Source: Molanna angustata
Taxonomy: Eukaryota > Arthropoda > Insecta > Trichoptera > Molannidae
DNA: 64,000 nucleotides
Direction: 5' to 3'
Assembly: GCA_963576475.1 (NCBI GenBank)
Contig: OY754982.1
Coordinates: 10,194,546-10,258,545, forward strand
Below, piece by piece: positions 1 to 11,080 of this stretch. Both the position numbers and the translations under genes were made by a program. Each line of letters starts with the position of its first letter. Within the stretch, counting starts at the first letter, position 1. The notes under the pieces are model-generated. The model was not told the origin of the DNA and did not search any database. It saw only the letters and a list, made by a program, of their open reading frames with translations.

Positions 1-2162
1 CTAATATAATATAGAATATTAAATGTATGCAAAACGAGTCATATAAACAGTAAGAGAATATAAAAATCCAATCATATGGCCCTACCAACATATGACAAAC
101 TTCTTGAGTCTTTTCGCTTTGGAAGGGGGTTGTTTGCACATATATACCAACCGAGCAAAATGACACAAATTTGCGATCTGCGCACCAATGTGACTAGCTC
201 AAGTAGTTTTACGATAACTATACTTATTATATATTGATTTAAATCGTTATTTTCGCCATTATTTCCAAAACAAAATTTATTAAACATTATTTTCTGTGGC
301 AAAAGTAATTCATTCATACGACAAATAATTTGAAAAATCTACAGTGAGCACAGTAAGCATACTAAGTTCCTTGTATTACAAAGAAAAATGGTTGTAAAAA
401 TTATCTTTTGGACGATGTGTTGATATTCTAAAAGACAAAATGTTTTTTTTTACACTGTAGGTAAGTTTATAAATTACTAACGAGAGCGAGCTAATTTATA
501 GATTGAGTGATAATGAGTTTTCTAAACTCCTTAATCTACTTTTGACTATCATTACCAAATGTCAAATATGTCATTTTGGTAGGACTTTACAGGCAAAGGC
601 ATTAGTTCGCTTATTTGGTCAGGAATACAAAATGTTTGGTAACATAAATAAAATTAGTAGAACTTGCATATTGACTAGTCTTTATCAATCAAAAAGACCT
701 GTAGTTTGATACTTTATTTGTAATGGATTCATCAGCAAGCGCAATTATGGTACATCTTTGTACGCAATTGTAGGTATATTTTTTCCGGATATATAATATA
801 ATGCCTTTGTTGTGGTAAATATTTTAAAAATCAGTTATCTTTCTTTAAGTGTTTCATCATGGTCATCATCAGATTTAGTCTGAAGATTGCGTGCGGCCAA
901 TTATTTTGATGGCTCTTAAAATTCCCGTATAAATTCCAAGCACTATTTGATTCCACCAAATATATTTAAACAGCACCATAAATTAAGGCAAATAGCTTCA
1001 AAGGTAATTAATGAAGAGGCGCTTCGGATCGAAGTCGTGATGACAAACACTATGAAAAATATTTGGAAAATTTATATGACAGGCCAGGTTTTATTTCTCT
1101 TATTCGAATCGTCGCTGGTACACCCACGCTAGACTTTTTATTTTTGTTTAGTTAACTAAATGTATATATAATGGTTTAAAACATATTTTAATTAGGGCCA
1201 AAAGAAGTGTTAGTGGCGTCATTATCTCTATGTGAATGATAAAAAAATGAAGTTTTAATATGTTAATTGGTTTTCCAATGGGAGTAGAGTTTTTTTAACC
1301 CGTGAAACGCGACGAAGCGTTTTGATTCCATTACTCTAAAAGCAACATAATTTTTTTTTGTTGCATTATAAAGCGTGCATTCGCATCAAAAATGTTTTAA
1401 TAATTACCAAGTTAGCAGAAATAATGTGCAATTTGTATGTATCATAATATAAATAGCAGGTAGGTTTTTTATTGTGGAGATTATATGTCGGTACCAGGAG
1501 GACATAACATAGGCGGAGATTCATTTAGGCTCCAGTTTTTGGTATCAATCGTATCACCACCAATGACTTGCTCCGTACAAAATTATCTTTGCGGTAATCG
1601 TTAGTTGAAGGTAGGTGGGTGACTTCATAAGGTATACATACGTTGTACGTTTATTTGTCAATATGAGCTTTTTGAAATATCTCCCTCGATTTTTACGCCC
1701 TAATACAAATAAAATTTTCTGCGATTTCTGTATGGGTTTATAAAACTTTTTGGTAAATGATTTTATTACAATCCAATAATATTTTATCCTTAACCGTGGT
1801 ATTCAAATTGGTTTGATTAAATATTACAATTTTTGTAACTTAGGTATACGCTATCGAAAAGTGAAGTAATAAATTTATTTATGTTTGGTCCGGTCTTAAT
1901 ATATTTTGTATAATAAACGGACTTTTTTTAATTGACTTTTTTTAATTGATGTTTTTAATTGATTTATTGTCATAGTACCATTGTATTGTTTATTGACATC
2001 AACTCAGGTTGGTTGGAAGAAATTGCCGTTTGGCAAATAACCCATCAGTGTATAAATTACGTGTACATGAAAAAGAAAACAATTACACTTTGCAATATGT
2101 GAAAATAAAACATGGTATCTCTTGATTAATAATTAAGTACTTAAATGTTTTTTATCGTAGAT
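1..2162. other. AT-rich stretch without recognised genes
   Basis: I see no coding sequence with family features here. The open frames are short (under 82 codons) and low in complexity. The only local structure is a triple ttttaattga-type repeat around 1922-1963. Confidence 0.6.
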
Positions 2163-2571
2163 CTGGGGGGGCAAGTCTGGTCCAACCGGCGAAATTAAAA
2201 CCCTCGTGATTACTCATATCATGGATATAATTATCATATGGAGTTCTATGACATATTAAGTTATAGAACTCCATATAATAATGATTTATTTATTTATACA
2301 ATATACGGCATAAGCCATTTACTTGTTACAATACTTATAATAAATAATGTACAAATAGAGATGAAAATACTGAAACAAACAAAAATATAGATTAAGATAA
2401 AAACGTTGATTCACATAAAAATATACAAAAAAGAATTAGAGAATAATAATTAGACACCTTACAAACAGTAGAAAATAAAATTAACGATAATAATGCTGCA
2501 AATATTATATCCATGATATGGGTAATCGTGAGGGTTTTGATTTCGCAGGTTGGACCAGACTTGCCCCCCTG
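2163..2571. mobile_element. hAT-like MITE, copy 1, interrupted
   Basis: The two ends are inverted copies: ggggggcaagtctggtcca near 2166-2183 and tggaccagacttgcccccc at 2551-2569, each followed inward by the complementary words ccctcgtgattac / gtaatcgtgaggg and catatcatggatat / atatccatgatatg. The right end read outward gives CAGGGG, which is typical of hAT-type non-autonomous elements; the left end has CTGGGG instead. A second hairpin (tatggagttctat / atagaactccata, about 2238-2276) lies inside. No transposase is encoded. I could not find a clear 8-bp target duplication. A related, 3'-truncated copy lies at 21897-22040. hAT assignment is inference from the termini. Confidence 0.75.
2284..2486 (-). 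mobile_element. LINE/SINE tail fragment nested in the MITE
   Basis: The 9-bp word ataataatg is present on both sides (2275-2283 and 2487-2495), as expected of a target-primed insertion. The inserted 203 bp read on the minus strand end in ggcttatgcc (2307-2316), tgtataaata and a (TAAA)n tail, which is the usual shape of an insect LINE or SINE 3' end. MITE copy 2 lacks this segment, which supports the nested insertion. No coding sequence remains. Confidence 0.7.
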
Positions 2572-2666
2572 GTCAAATGACTTTTCAACCTTAATTTTAT
2601 GTTATTACATTTCGACCTCTAAGCGATCACTAGTAGATACATTTTATAATTGCAACTATTAACCTT

Positions 2667-3351
2667 CTTCTTCTTTCTCAGCCATCTCTCCACTGCTGGA
2701 TGTAGGCCTCTTCTAAAAGCTTCCACTCGTCTTTTTTGGGCTTTTTGAACCCATCTGCTTCCAGTGACAGGGACAATATCATCGGCCCACCTTTTCTGGG
2801 GCCGGCCTATTCCCCTTTTCATATTCCATGGTCTCCAATTTAGAATTCTGGGTGCCCATCTGTCCGTACCCTGTCTGGCAACATGACCTGCCCATTGCCA
2901 TTTAAGTTTTGCAACTCGATCCATGACATCAACAACTTTTGTCTGGCGTCTGATTTCTTCGTTTCTAATTTTTTTTTTGACTTACGCCTATCATTTGTCT
3001 TTCCATGGATCTCTGAGTGCATTTTAGCTTATGTATGATCCTCGCAGTTAGCGTGATAGTTTCCAGACCATACGTAAGCACAGGCAGGATACATGTTTCA
3101 AACACTTTTCTTTTCAGACATGTGGGAATATCTCTATTTTTAGGACATGTTTAAGTTTCCCAAAGGCTGCCCAACCTAGTCCGATCCTTCTGGGTATTTC
3201 TGCTGTCTGGTTATCCTTTCCTAATTTTATCTTATGTCCAAGGTATCCGTATTCTACAACAGCCTCAATTATTTTATTATCAATTGTGATAGTGCTGTTA
3301 GATGGACTCATGATTTTCGTTTTGTTTATATTGATTTCCAGGCCGACTATT
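2667..3351 (-). pseudogene. 5'-truncated LINE, ORF2 C-terminal end
   Basis: Three frame-shifted minus-strand pieces (about 3311-3114, 3022-2840 and 2924-2667) together give the end of a LINE endonuclease/reverse-transcriptase protein: YGYLGHKI, then RRIGLGWAAFGKL, then KLKWQWAGHVAR and GRPQKRWADDI, followed by the usual tryptophan-rich tail. The minus-strand 3' end is a short (GAA)n tail. The 13-bp word aactattaacctt occurs on both sides (2654-2666 and 3352-3364), a clean target-site duplication, so the insertion boundaries are well defined. Everything upstream of the thumb region is missing, and internal frameshifts make it dead. Its clade is not certain; the C-terminal motif is of the kind seen in many insect LINEs annotated as endonuclease-reverse transcriptase. 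Confidence 0.88.
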
Positions 3352-3364
3352 AACTATTAACCTT

Positions 3365-4105
3365 ACATAGACTTAATATAATATAATAATTCTCTCTAAG
3401 TATTTCAAGTTTCACATAAATTATCACATTCGAAATATAATGGTCTATGGCCAATTGAGCAAGCATTTGAAGGTACCTATACTAAGACCATCCGGACGCT
3501 TTACAATATCTCTGTAAATGCACAAAGTTATTACTTCATAATATTAAGTATCTCCTTGTTCTTTCGCTAGGACATGGCTGGCACAGTACGTCTCCTTCGC
3601 TTGGACGACAGAACAATGGGAAAAATAAACTCTTGATATTTATAAAGTTTTGCCAGCTTTCTTAACGAAGACATCCACGCCATTTATATTCTACGGAGTG
3701 CCGTTGTATTTTATGACATTTGTAGCGCCCGACAGTAGCTGAATTCTGCTAGAAATTGTATTAATTAACCGAACGCGTGGGCCCCGTAGCGACCTGTTCC
3801 GTTCCTGTTTCATCCCACAGGGCAGGCCGACGGTATTTTAATTTATTTAATCGAAATTAATTATGTACTTTTATGTGTATATTAATATTTAATTATTTAT
3901 TCAAGGGACAAACACAGTCTTATAAATCATACACTATGAAATAAACAAAAAACAGACCAATCTCGTTTGTCCACAGATGATGATCACTAAGCAATCACAT
4001 TACAACAATAAATGAATAAAAATATAATTAACATTTATTGTATGTTTGCCTGTGACGGGAAGGAAAAAAAATGTGAGAAGGAATAAATTTGTATACATAC
4101 ATACC
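3365..4105. other. Unassigned AT-rich stretch
   Basis: There is no coding sequence I can support. The word atgaaataaacaaaaaacag near 3936 is shared with the region downstream of the SINE at 9631, so part of this stretch is probably old repeat DNA. Confidence 0.45.
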
Positions 4106-4390
4106 ATCACGCCATGTCCCATACGGGGTAAGCAGAGAGAACCGAGCGCCATACTTCTCTATTTTTGCACACATTTCTGGCTTCCTTTACATCCGTGCAT
4201 CGTTTCATACATGCTCGTCGATTTTTCAAACTTTTTATGTTCCCGCTATTCACCCCATCTCTTACACCCATGTATATTTTTTTGGTCAGTCGTTCATTGT
4301 TCATTCTTTCAATATGTCCAAACCACCTCTAGGCATTCACTTTCATTTTACATATAATATCCTTCTTTGTCTTGAATTCTCTCCTTATGT
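4106..4390 (-). pseudogene. LINE ORF2 C-terminal fragment
   Basis: On the minus strand the frame gives RWFGHIERMNNERLTKKIY followed by a degenerate arginine-rich stretch, then EARNVCKNREVWRSVL, which is the standard end of a LINE reverse-transcriptase protein (RWFGH..RM, KK.Y, then R..WR). An in-frame stop lies just before RWFGH, and the GRP motif is eroded. The upstream domains are absent. No target duplication was found. Confidence 0.75.
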
Positions 4391-5388
4391 CCTATAAATA
4401 AATTTGTAACTACTATGATATAAAATAAAAACAAAAATTAAAATAGGTACACAAATTAAAAATATTAATAATACACATTTGACCAAGAAATTATTATTTG
4501 AACACATTTTTGCGTTCTGTTTTTGTTTAGATTTTTATATCAAATAAGAAATTCTCCTAAAATAATTATATTATATATCCTTTTTTGAACCTTTTTATCA
4601 AATTACTAGAAATAAATCTTTTATATGCTTAAATAGTGAACAAAATCGAAGTGAGTGACGGATTTTTTTTTCTTTTCAAGTCGTGTTTGTTCTTAAAATG
4701 CAAAGAAATCAACAAATTCGGGGTTTCCAATATTTTGAATCACATATCATTCATTTTTAACGCACGTGACAGTTACCTTTACAAACGCGAATCTTCATAA
4801 TGCATTAGGTGGTTTTAATATATCATGTTTTCGGTCACTAGGTTTAGTGTATGTCGTCTTGATGAAAACAAAATTAATGATATGTTTTAATTTTAAAAAT
4901 TATTCACCGCGCAAAAATATTTGTTCAGTTTTACCTCTCAAAGTTTTTACTCTCCGTTATTCTTCGGTGTTTGCTCCTACGAGTTATTTTATTTTATTAT
5001 TATATTTTTTCGGTATATATTTTAATATAAAAGAGCCGGTAGGGATACGTAATTATATCATTAGGCGGTTATCTATCGTTCTTTATATCAGGTTACCGTG
5101 AGATGAAATTATATATTGAGCCAAACGTGTCTCACATTACCCACTAAATTTGATATTAAACATGATAATATAGCGTATGAATATTATGTGAGCATACTGG
5201 TTAATAGGAAGTAAATAGATAATGAACGAATCGATTTTTTTCTAGGTCATCATCAACTATATACATATTAAACTATTCATGTCTAAAAAAATACATAAAA
5301 AATCTCTGTGATAATGATTACCGGCATGAACTTATAATAAAACGACAACACTTGGAAAAAAGTTTTGACACAAAAACCAAAATTCTAT
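4391..5388. other. AT-rich stretch, nothing recognised
   Basis: A 111-codon open frame at 4766-5101 has no family features and an AT-driven composition. I treat it as chance. Confidence 0.55.
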
Positions 5389-5553
5389 TTAAGAGGGTGA
5401 CTGCTGCCAACGTACCTATTTTTTCAATTTGATATACCATCATTATTACTGAACGAATCATTTTGAAAAAAATAACCTAGTTAGTTTGGATATTAATATA
5501 TATATAATGTACATGGAATTATGTATATGGAATTATGGTACTATAGAATGTAC

Positions 5554-6216
5554 ATGGCGATTACGTAGCGAAAAAACACTTAAATTTTAAACGTAAATAT
5601 CAGAAGCATTCAAAAAAATTTTGATCAGCTGGTACTTTTTCTAAGTGGTGCTTGTTTAGATCCAGATGTACTCATACTTACCGAATGTTGGTTGGTAGAT
5701 AATAATGTTGTTCCTAGTCTTAAAGGGTACCGCACATTCCAAACAACACAGCACGTTAATAGATCCGATGGTGTTGTGGTCTATGCTAAAGAGTCTTTAA
5801 ACCCAATATGTACAACTGTAAACCTAAATGATGCGAATGCCCTCAATATTACATGTGATAATAAACTGACGATTCTTGCAGTTTATCGTTCACCATCTTA
5901 TAAAAATATTACGCAATTTTTAGTATCACTAAATCAAATACTAACTCACTTACCGAAATGTAAATATGATGTAATTGCAGGAGATTTTAATATAAATATA
6001 CTAGAGAGAAACAGTCATGTTGAGGAATATACTTGTCTCCTTTATGAGCATGGCTTCATCTCAACTATAAATAAGCCTACTAGAGAAACAACCACAACAT
6101 CAACATGCATTGATTCATATATTTGTAAGAACGAAAGCCCAAATCAAGGCAGCAATAATACAGAGCTCTTTCACAGATCATTATGCGACTATAGTACAGA
6201 TTGATGATAAAATGGT
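5554..6216 (+). pseudogene. LINE ORF2, endonuclease domain (broken)
   Basis: The N-terminal part of ORF2 nicks target DNA for target-primed reverse transcription. Seen in frame: NIRSI at 5596, then LILTECW at 5671-5691, VYRSP, and VIAGDFNIN near 5968, followed by CIDSYI. These are the usual order of motifs in apurinic-like LINE endonucleases. An ATG at 5554 is in the same frame, but stops at 5566 and 5581 separate it from the domain. Near 6150 the frame moves to another register, where SSFTDHYAT (the final TDH motif) is read, and then it returns to the first register by 6217. The domain is therefore inactive as it stands, although the order and spacing of motifs are intact. Confidence 0.85.
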
Positions 6217-6407
6217 ATGTCAAAAAATAAATCAATTAAAAGCACAAATTATGATATATTATTAGAATCTCTAAAACAAGAAAATTGGGCAAATACACTA
6301 AATAAAACTGACCCTGAACTAGCATTACAGTGTTTTGTATCAACGTTACAAGATCATATCAACGCAAGTACCACGTTGAAATTAATAACACATTCCAAAA
6401 AAAAATT
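6217..6407 (+). pseudogene. LINE ORF2, linker between endonuclease and RT
   Basis: This frame (SKNKSIKSTNYD... to ITHSKKK) carries the linker between the two enzymatic domains. It ends at a run of nine A residues (6397-6405), after which the expected continuation, KKIKPWISNALV, is read in the next register. The run is the likely site of a single-base frameshift. Confidence 0.7.
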
Positions 6408-8435
6408 AAACCATGGATATCGAATGCTCTTGTACAAAGTATTCACAAGAGAGATAGGCTACACAAACAGGTATTGAAATTTCCCCTTAATATAAGCCTT
6501 TTAAATTACTATAAGAAATATCGGAATACGTGTCACAAGGCAATAAAACTGGCAAAGGCACTCTACTATAAAAACAAAATGGAACAAGACAATTATAATA
6601 GTAAAACCGTCTGGAAGATAATGAAAGAAAATCTAAACCATAATCAGAAGGAAACATGCATTAAGACATTGAAAATTGGTAACGACATAATTGAGGATCA
6701 AAATTCAATTGCAAACAACCTCAATAAATATTTTGCAAATGTCGGAAAAAAATTAACAGAAACTATCTTAAACAATATAAATAAAACAGAATCTGAGTTA
6801 GTTATCCAACAAGAAACATCTTCTCCCAGTAACAACTCATTTAATATTAGATCAGTGACTAAAAATGATATTTTAAGTATCTTAAAATCACTTCGAACAG
6901 AATGTGCGCAAGGACCCGATGGTATATCTACAAAAATACTTAAAATTGCAAAAGATAACATACTTACTCCACTAACGCACGTTATAAACCTAAGTATTGC
7001 TGTGGGCACATTTCCTGAGCATCTAAAAAAGGCGTATATTGTTCCAATATTTAAGGATGGTAATCCTATAGATCCACGAAATTATCGACCTATAGCACTT
7101 TTAAATACATTGTCGAAAATATATGAAAAAGCTATCAACATACAACTAATACATTTCTTAAATCACAACAAATTACTTACTGCGCAACAATTTGGATTTC
7201 GGCCTGGTTTGGGAGTCAACGATGCTATTTTAAACGTTACAGAATTTATAACAAAGTCACTGGATGCAAAAAATAAATGTATTGGTATATATCTAGATCT
7301 TGCCAAAGCATTCGATTCTGTCTCACATAAAATATTAATTCAAAAAATTAGGAAAATAACCAGTAATGAGTTGACTATAAAATGGTTCCAGTCATATTTA
7401 AGAAACAGAATGCAGGCGGTCAGATTGGGTGGCGTAATTAGTTCATTCTCTCCAATTGAATATGGGGTACCTCAAGGAAGTGTATTGGGACCAACGCTGT
7501 TTCTCCTTTTTATAAATGATATGAATAAATTGGATATTGGTGGTTCCATAATTTCTTTTGCTGATGATACGGTGTTATTGTTTAGTTCTCACAATTGGGC
7601 TCAAACGCATTCTATTGCTGAGCAGGGAATGATCATCGTAAAAAAATGGCTAGATAATAATTTACTGACATTAAATATCGGAAAAACCAAATATATGACA
7701 TTTAGCATAGATAATCGACAACAACCTGAGGAGTCCTCTTCATCTATTACTATCCACAATAACTGTGATTTGCCTCTAAGCTGCTCCTGCCCCAAACTAC
7801 TTAGAGTTAGTAGTTATAAATATCTTGGCATAACAATTGACAGAAATCTTCGATGGACAACACATGTGGAGATAGCTGCGAAAAAAATTCGCCAACTGAT
7901 ATATGTTTTTAGAAATATAAGAGAAATTTTCGACCTAAATACGTTAAAAGTGTTGTATTATGCTCTTGGACAAACGTCAGTCTCTTATGGGATTATAGGT
8001 TGGGGTGGTTTAGCTAAGACCAACCTATTTCCCATCTCAACCGCGCAAAAATCACTACTCCGGGTCATTTGTCGAAAACCTTTCAGATATCCATCAAATC
8101 AGCTTTTTTCGGAATTCAAGGTCCTTGATGTTAGACAACTCTATATTAGAACAATAGTCATCCAACTACATAAAAACCCAGCAATATATAAACCACAATA
8201 CACCCTTACTTTTAATACAAGAAATAGACATTTGCTGCAACCGACTCATACACAGACTACTTTTGCCCAGAGACACTACACATTTTTAGCACCCAGAATA
8301 TATAATATGGTTATGTCTGATATCTTGGACTTAGTACAGCCGAGTGGGCATAATTTTGGAAAGCTGGTTACTGATTGGTTGATTCGGAGAGGCAGGGAAG
8401 ATTCAGAGAGAGACTTGACGTTTGTCCTAAGATAA
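6330..8435 (+). CDS. LINE ORF2, reverse transcriptase and C-terminal part
   Basis: This is an open frame of 701 codons; the true protein would begin upstream, as the first 20-25 codons are an out-of-register overlap. Reverse-transcriptase blocks in order: VPIFKDGNP...NYRPIALL, QFGFRPGLGVNDA, LDLAKAFD (catalytic Asp about residue 323), GVPQGSVLGP, FADD (about residues 410-413, catalytic Asp pair), LNIGKTKYM and YKYLGITID. The C-terminal part has the TRNRHLLQP and F..LAPRIYNM type motifs common in CR1/Jockey-type LINEs. All catalytic residues of the RT are present and the frame has no stops, so only the endonuclease half is visibly broken. The exact clade needs a tree. Confidence 0.92.
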   Translation: MFCINVTRSYQRKYHVEINNTFQKKIKPWISNALVQSIHKRDRLHKQVLKFPLNISLLNYYKKYRNTCHKAIKLAKALYYKNKMEQDNYNSKTVWKIMKENLNHNQKETCIKTLKIGNDIIEDQNSIANNLNKYFANVGKKLTETILNNINKTESELVIQQETSSPSNNSFNIRSVTKNDILSILKSLRTECAQGPDGISTKILKIAKDNILTPLTHVINLSIAVGTFPEHLKKAYIVPIFKDGNPIDPRNYRPIALLNTLSKIYEKAINIQLIHFLNHNKLLTAQQFGFRPGLGVNDAILNVTEFITKSLDAKNKCIGIYLDLAKAFDSVSHKILIQKIRKITSNELTIKWFQSYLRNRMQAVRLGGVISSFSPIEYGVPQGSVLGPTLFLLFINDMNKLDIGGSIISFADDTVLLFSSHNWAQTHSIAEQGMIIVKKWLDNNLLTLNIGKTKYMTFSIDNRQQPEESSSSITIHNNCDLPLSCSCPKLLRVSSYKYLGITIDRNLRWTTHVEIAAKKIRQLIYVFRNIREIFDLNTLKVLYYALGQTSVSYGIIGWGGLAKTNLFPISTAQKSLLRVICRKPFRYPSNQLFSEFKVLDVRQLYIRTIVIQLHKNPAIYKPQYTLTFNTRNRHLLQPTHTQTTFAQRHYTFLAPRIYNMVMSDILDLVQPSGHNFGKLVTDWLIRRGREDSERDLTFVLR

Positions 8436-8704
8436 TTTTAATATAATTTACAATCAAAATCTTTTTCATACACCCTTTTACACATATCCACACACGCAAA
8501 CACATCCTCACATTAACAAAAACACAATGACACCTTATAATTTTTTTCATGTACCTACAATTGTATTTTATATGTACTTTTTTATATTTTTTTATGACTT
8601 AAAATTTGTACTTTTGTACTTTATTATTTGTATTTTTTATATTTTTTGTGCCTTAGATGTTAAGAATTCACGTAGCTGAAATTTATGCTTACTTATTGCC
8701 TAGT

Positions 8705-8739
8705 ATTACCTCAGAACAGGCTTTGCCTAGTGAGGTAAT
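8705..8739 (+). other. Terminal stem-loop of the LINE 3' UTR
   Basis: A 9-bp stem, attacctca (8705-8713) with tgaggtaat (8731-8739), encloses a second small stem, aggc/gcct (8718-8721 and 8725-8728). It sits about 90 bp before the A-rich tail. A fragment of another element at 33515-33543 has the same arrangement with compensating base changes, so this is likely an RNA structure recognised by the reverse transcriptase. Confidence 0.7.
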
Positions 8740-9630
8740 AAATTCCATTTATATATTTCATGAACAATGTTTTATATTTTACTTTATATTGTATTATGGA
8801 AATTAATAAATAAATAAAAAAAAAAAAAAATAATAAAGAGAAATATACCTTAACTTTTTGATTATGTTCTGTAAATATTCTTGTAGGAAAATAATAAGCG
8901 TACCCCGATTTTAGACATTTATCTTAAATATCTAAAAAAATATAAGGTATAGAGCAATTTTTTTTTATAAATTAAAGAAGAACAAAATACCTGGAAAAAT
9001 ATGATATGACGTTGCATTAACGCATCAGGTTAAGTAAATAAACCAAAAAAACTTTTATTACGCAATGGCGCTGAATGGAAAATAAATGTTTTTTAGGTTT
9101 ATTTACTAAACCTGAAGCATTAATGCAACGTCACATCATATTTTTCTAGATATTTTTGTCTTCTTTAATTAAAAAAAAATATATTACTCTACGCCTTATA
9201 GTTTATTAAAAATATATGATAAACGTTGAAAATCGGGGTATGCCATTATTTTTCTACAAGAATTTATACAGAAGATTATCAAAAAGTTAAGTATATTTTT
9301 GTTTATTAATATCCAAACTATCTAAATTATTTTTTTCAAAACGATTGATAATAAATAATGATGGTATATCAAATTGAAAAATAGGTACGTTGGCAGCAGT
9401 CCCCCCCTTAAATGAATTTTTAAACTTCTATGAACAAAAAAATGAATCTCTATCGTTCCAGGTTTTCATAGATGAAATCATATTATGGAACACAGTTGTC
9501 TTTACAATGTAAATGATATCACTATGATGTCTATGATTCGATACTTTGTACCTACATAATATCAGTTGAGAAACTAATATATAAATATGTTTTAATATGT
9601 GGTAAGTATCTCACTAATTTATTATATTAT

Positions 9631-9800
9631 GCCGACCGCCGTGGGACGATTGGTAAGCCGTTTGGCTTCTGTGCGGGCGTCCTGGGTTCGATCCCCAAAG
9701 CAAATATTGCTTATCTGGGCTGGATGCAATGGTTACTCGGAATAAATTGCCATACAAAAACATACATAGCAAAAAAACATGAAATAAACAAAAACAAAAA
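9631..9800 (+). mobile_element. tRNA-derived SINE, family B, copy 1
   Basis: It begins gccgaccgccgtgg, has an A-box-like attggtaagc and a B box in gggttcgatcc (near 9686), followed by a body containing atattgctt and tggttac.cggaa. The minus-strand repeat at 33783-33951 matches it through both head and body, which shows it is a SINE and not a lone tRNA gene. A tRNA cloverleaf is no longer well formed. The 3' limit is approximate; A-rich sequence runs on from about 9750. Confidence 0.75.
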
Positions 9801-11080
9801 ACAGACCAACTACTTATGTATGTCTACAAATAATATAATTCTTTATTTATTTATTTAATCAAAATATTCAAGGAATCACGTTTTTATAATTGAATTTCTT
9901 TATTTTTATTCAAAGTACGTATACCTACAATAAATAATATGGCCTGATAAAAATTCATCCATTATTGTCTGTCAATCAAATCAACCTATTAAGAAAAAAT
10001 CTACTCTTAGTCTAAAATATTAGTTATAAATTAAAATTGAGTGTAAACTAAGTGACGAAATATTTTGCAAGCATTGGTCACAAACCATTAGTTTTCAGTC
10101 CGTACAGTTTAAAAAAAACAGGTACCGACGAGGTGGTATAAAATATTAATATCTTAGACGTTTTCGATACAGTGCAATATGTTTCGTTTAGAAATATAAG
10201 CATGTCCGTTCATATTTTTAATATTTCAAAACACGAGTCATTAGTACGTACAAGTTTACAGCTAAGATTGTATATAAATCATGCCATATTGATATATGGC
10301 AACATCATTGGCAATGTCTACGTAACGTGCCAATAAATAAGATTTTAATTGCTACGAATTAATTGTTTAGTCCTTTTGTTTGGATAAACGAAGCTCACCT
10401 ACGGCATTGTAGTATTCTATTAATCACCACAGCCTTTTAGATCCAACCATAGATCATAGATCACGAACGGTGTCGAAGTATCACCCACGCTTCGGATCCA
10501 TTGATCTTGCATTATCGAACCTTAATATCATTTTAGACTTTATTATCGATAGAGTATTTTATCGATCTTAAAGATACGATTTTTTTTCATATAAAAATAA
10601 TATAATTGGCACAGGTGTGCCTTTTATATTAAAGCTTAATAATTTTACTATACGTCATTTTTCATAAATTCATTTTTTGTTTCTTTAGTCTTGAATAATC
10701 TTGGCACTTGTATACGGTAATGCCGCTCCAAAAAAGTGTAGTTAACATTCAATTATTACTGTCGATTGTAAGTATGTAATCATATTTTTATATTTCAACT
10801 TTTTCCTTCCTTCAATGTGGCCTATTACCATCTTCTATCTAGTGTCTTTGTTATACCATCCCGAAACCATGGCTCCTCTGCTATGCCAACATCGCTTCGG
10901 TCATCTTTCTTACCTGCATAACTTGTTGATGCAATAGATGCTTTGACTTGGCCAATTTATGTTTTCAATAATTTCCAGAATGATACTTTAGGATTCAGGC
11001 TCCTCTTCAATGAGAGAAGTGGTTATTGATATGAGCACTTTGCTAAGTGAATTAAACCAATCTCTCTTTCTTAGCAATCA
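9801..11080. other. AT-rich stretch, nothing recognised
   Basis: The sequence has no coding signal. A short part (about 9778-9811) repeats a word found at 3936. Confidence 0.5.

Larger units (their letters stand above)
5498..8831 (+). mobile_element. Nearly complete LINE, CR1/Jockey-like
   Basis: This non-LTR element has an apurinic-type endonuclease region, a reverse transcriptase, a 3' UTR with a terminal stem-loop and an A-rich (AATAAATA...) tail ending about 8831. It lies inside the left arm of a fold-back element; the undisturbed opposite arm reads straight across the insertion point, so both boundaries are fixed to within a few bases. The target duplication is taata or an overlapping word (5493-5497 and 8832-8836). 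There is no recognisable ORF1, so the element is 5'-truncated or short-leader. ORF2 is broken by two early stops and by frame changes between 6150 and 6400. Confidence 0.88.
5389..9411. mobile_element. Fold-back element bounded by TTAA, split by a LINE
   Basis: The sequence at 5389-5497 (TTAAgagggtgactgctgcc inward) is the inverted copy of 9303-9411 (ending ggcagcagtcccccccTTAA). The inverted match resumes at 8837-9052 against 9088-9300. The two left pieces are contiguous in the right arm, so the LINE at about 5498-8831 was inserted into the left arm. Without it the element is roughly 690 bp: two arms of about 320 bp around a 35-bp loop (9053-9087). TTAA at both tips suggests a TTAA-targeting (piggyBac-like) origin, but the termini do not match a family I can name. 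No transposase is present. Confidence 0.8.

Noticed and set aside
3780..3962. Third SINE copy sharing atgaaataaacaaaaaacag with 9778
   Set aside because: The shared word is short and A-rich and lies outside the SINE head; not enough to call a copy.
4766..5101. 111-codon frame upstream of the fold-back element
   Set aside because: No features; likely a chance frame.
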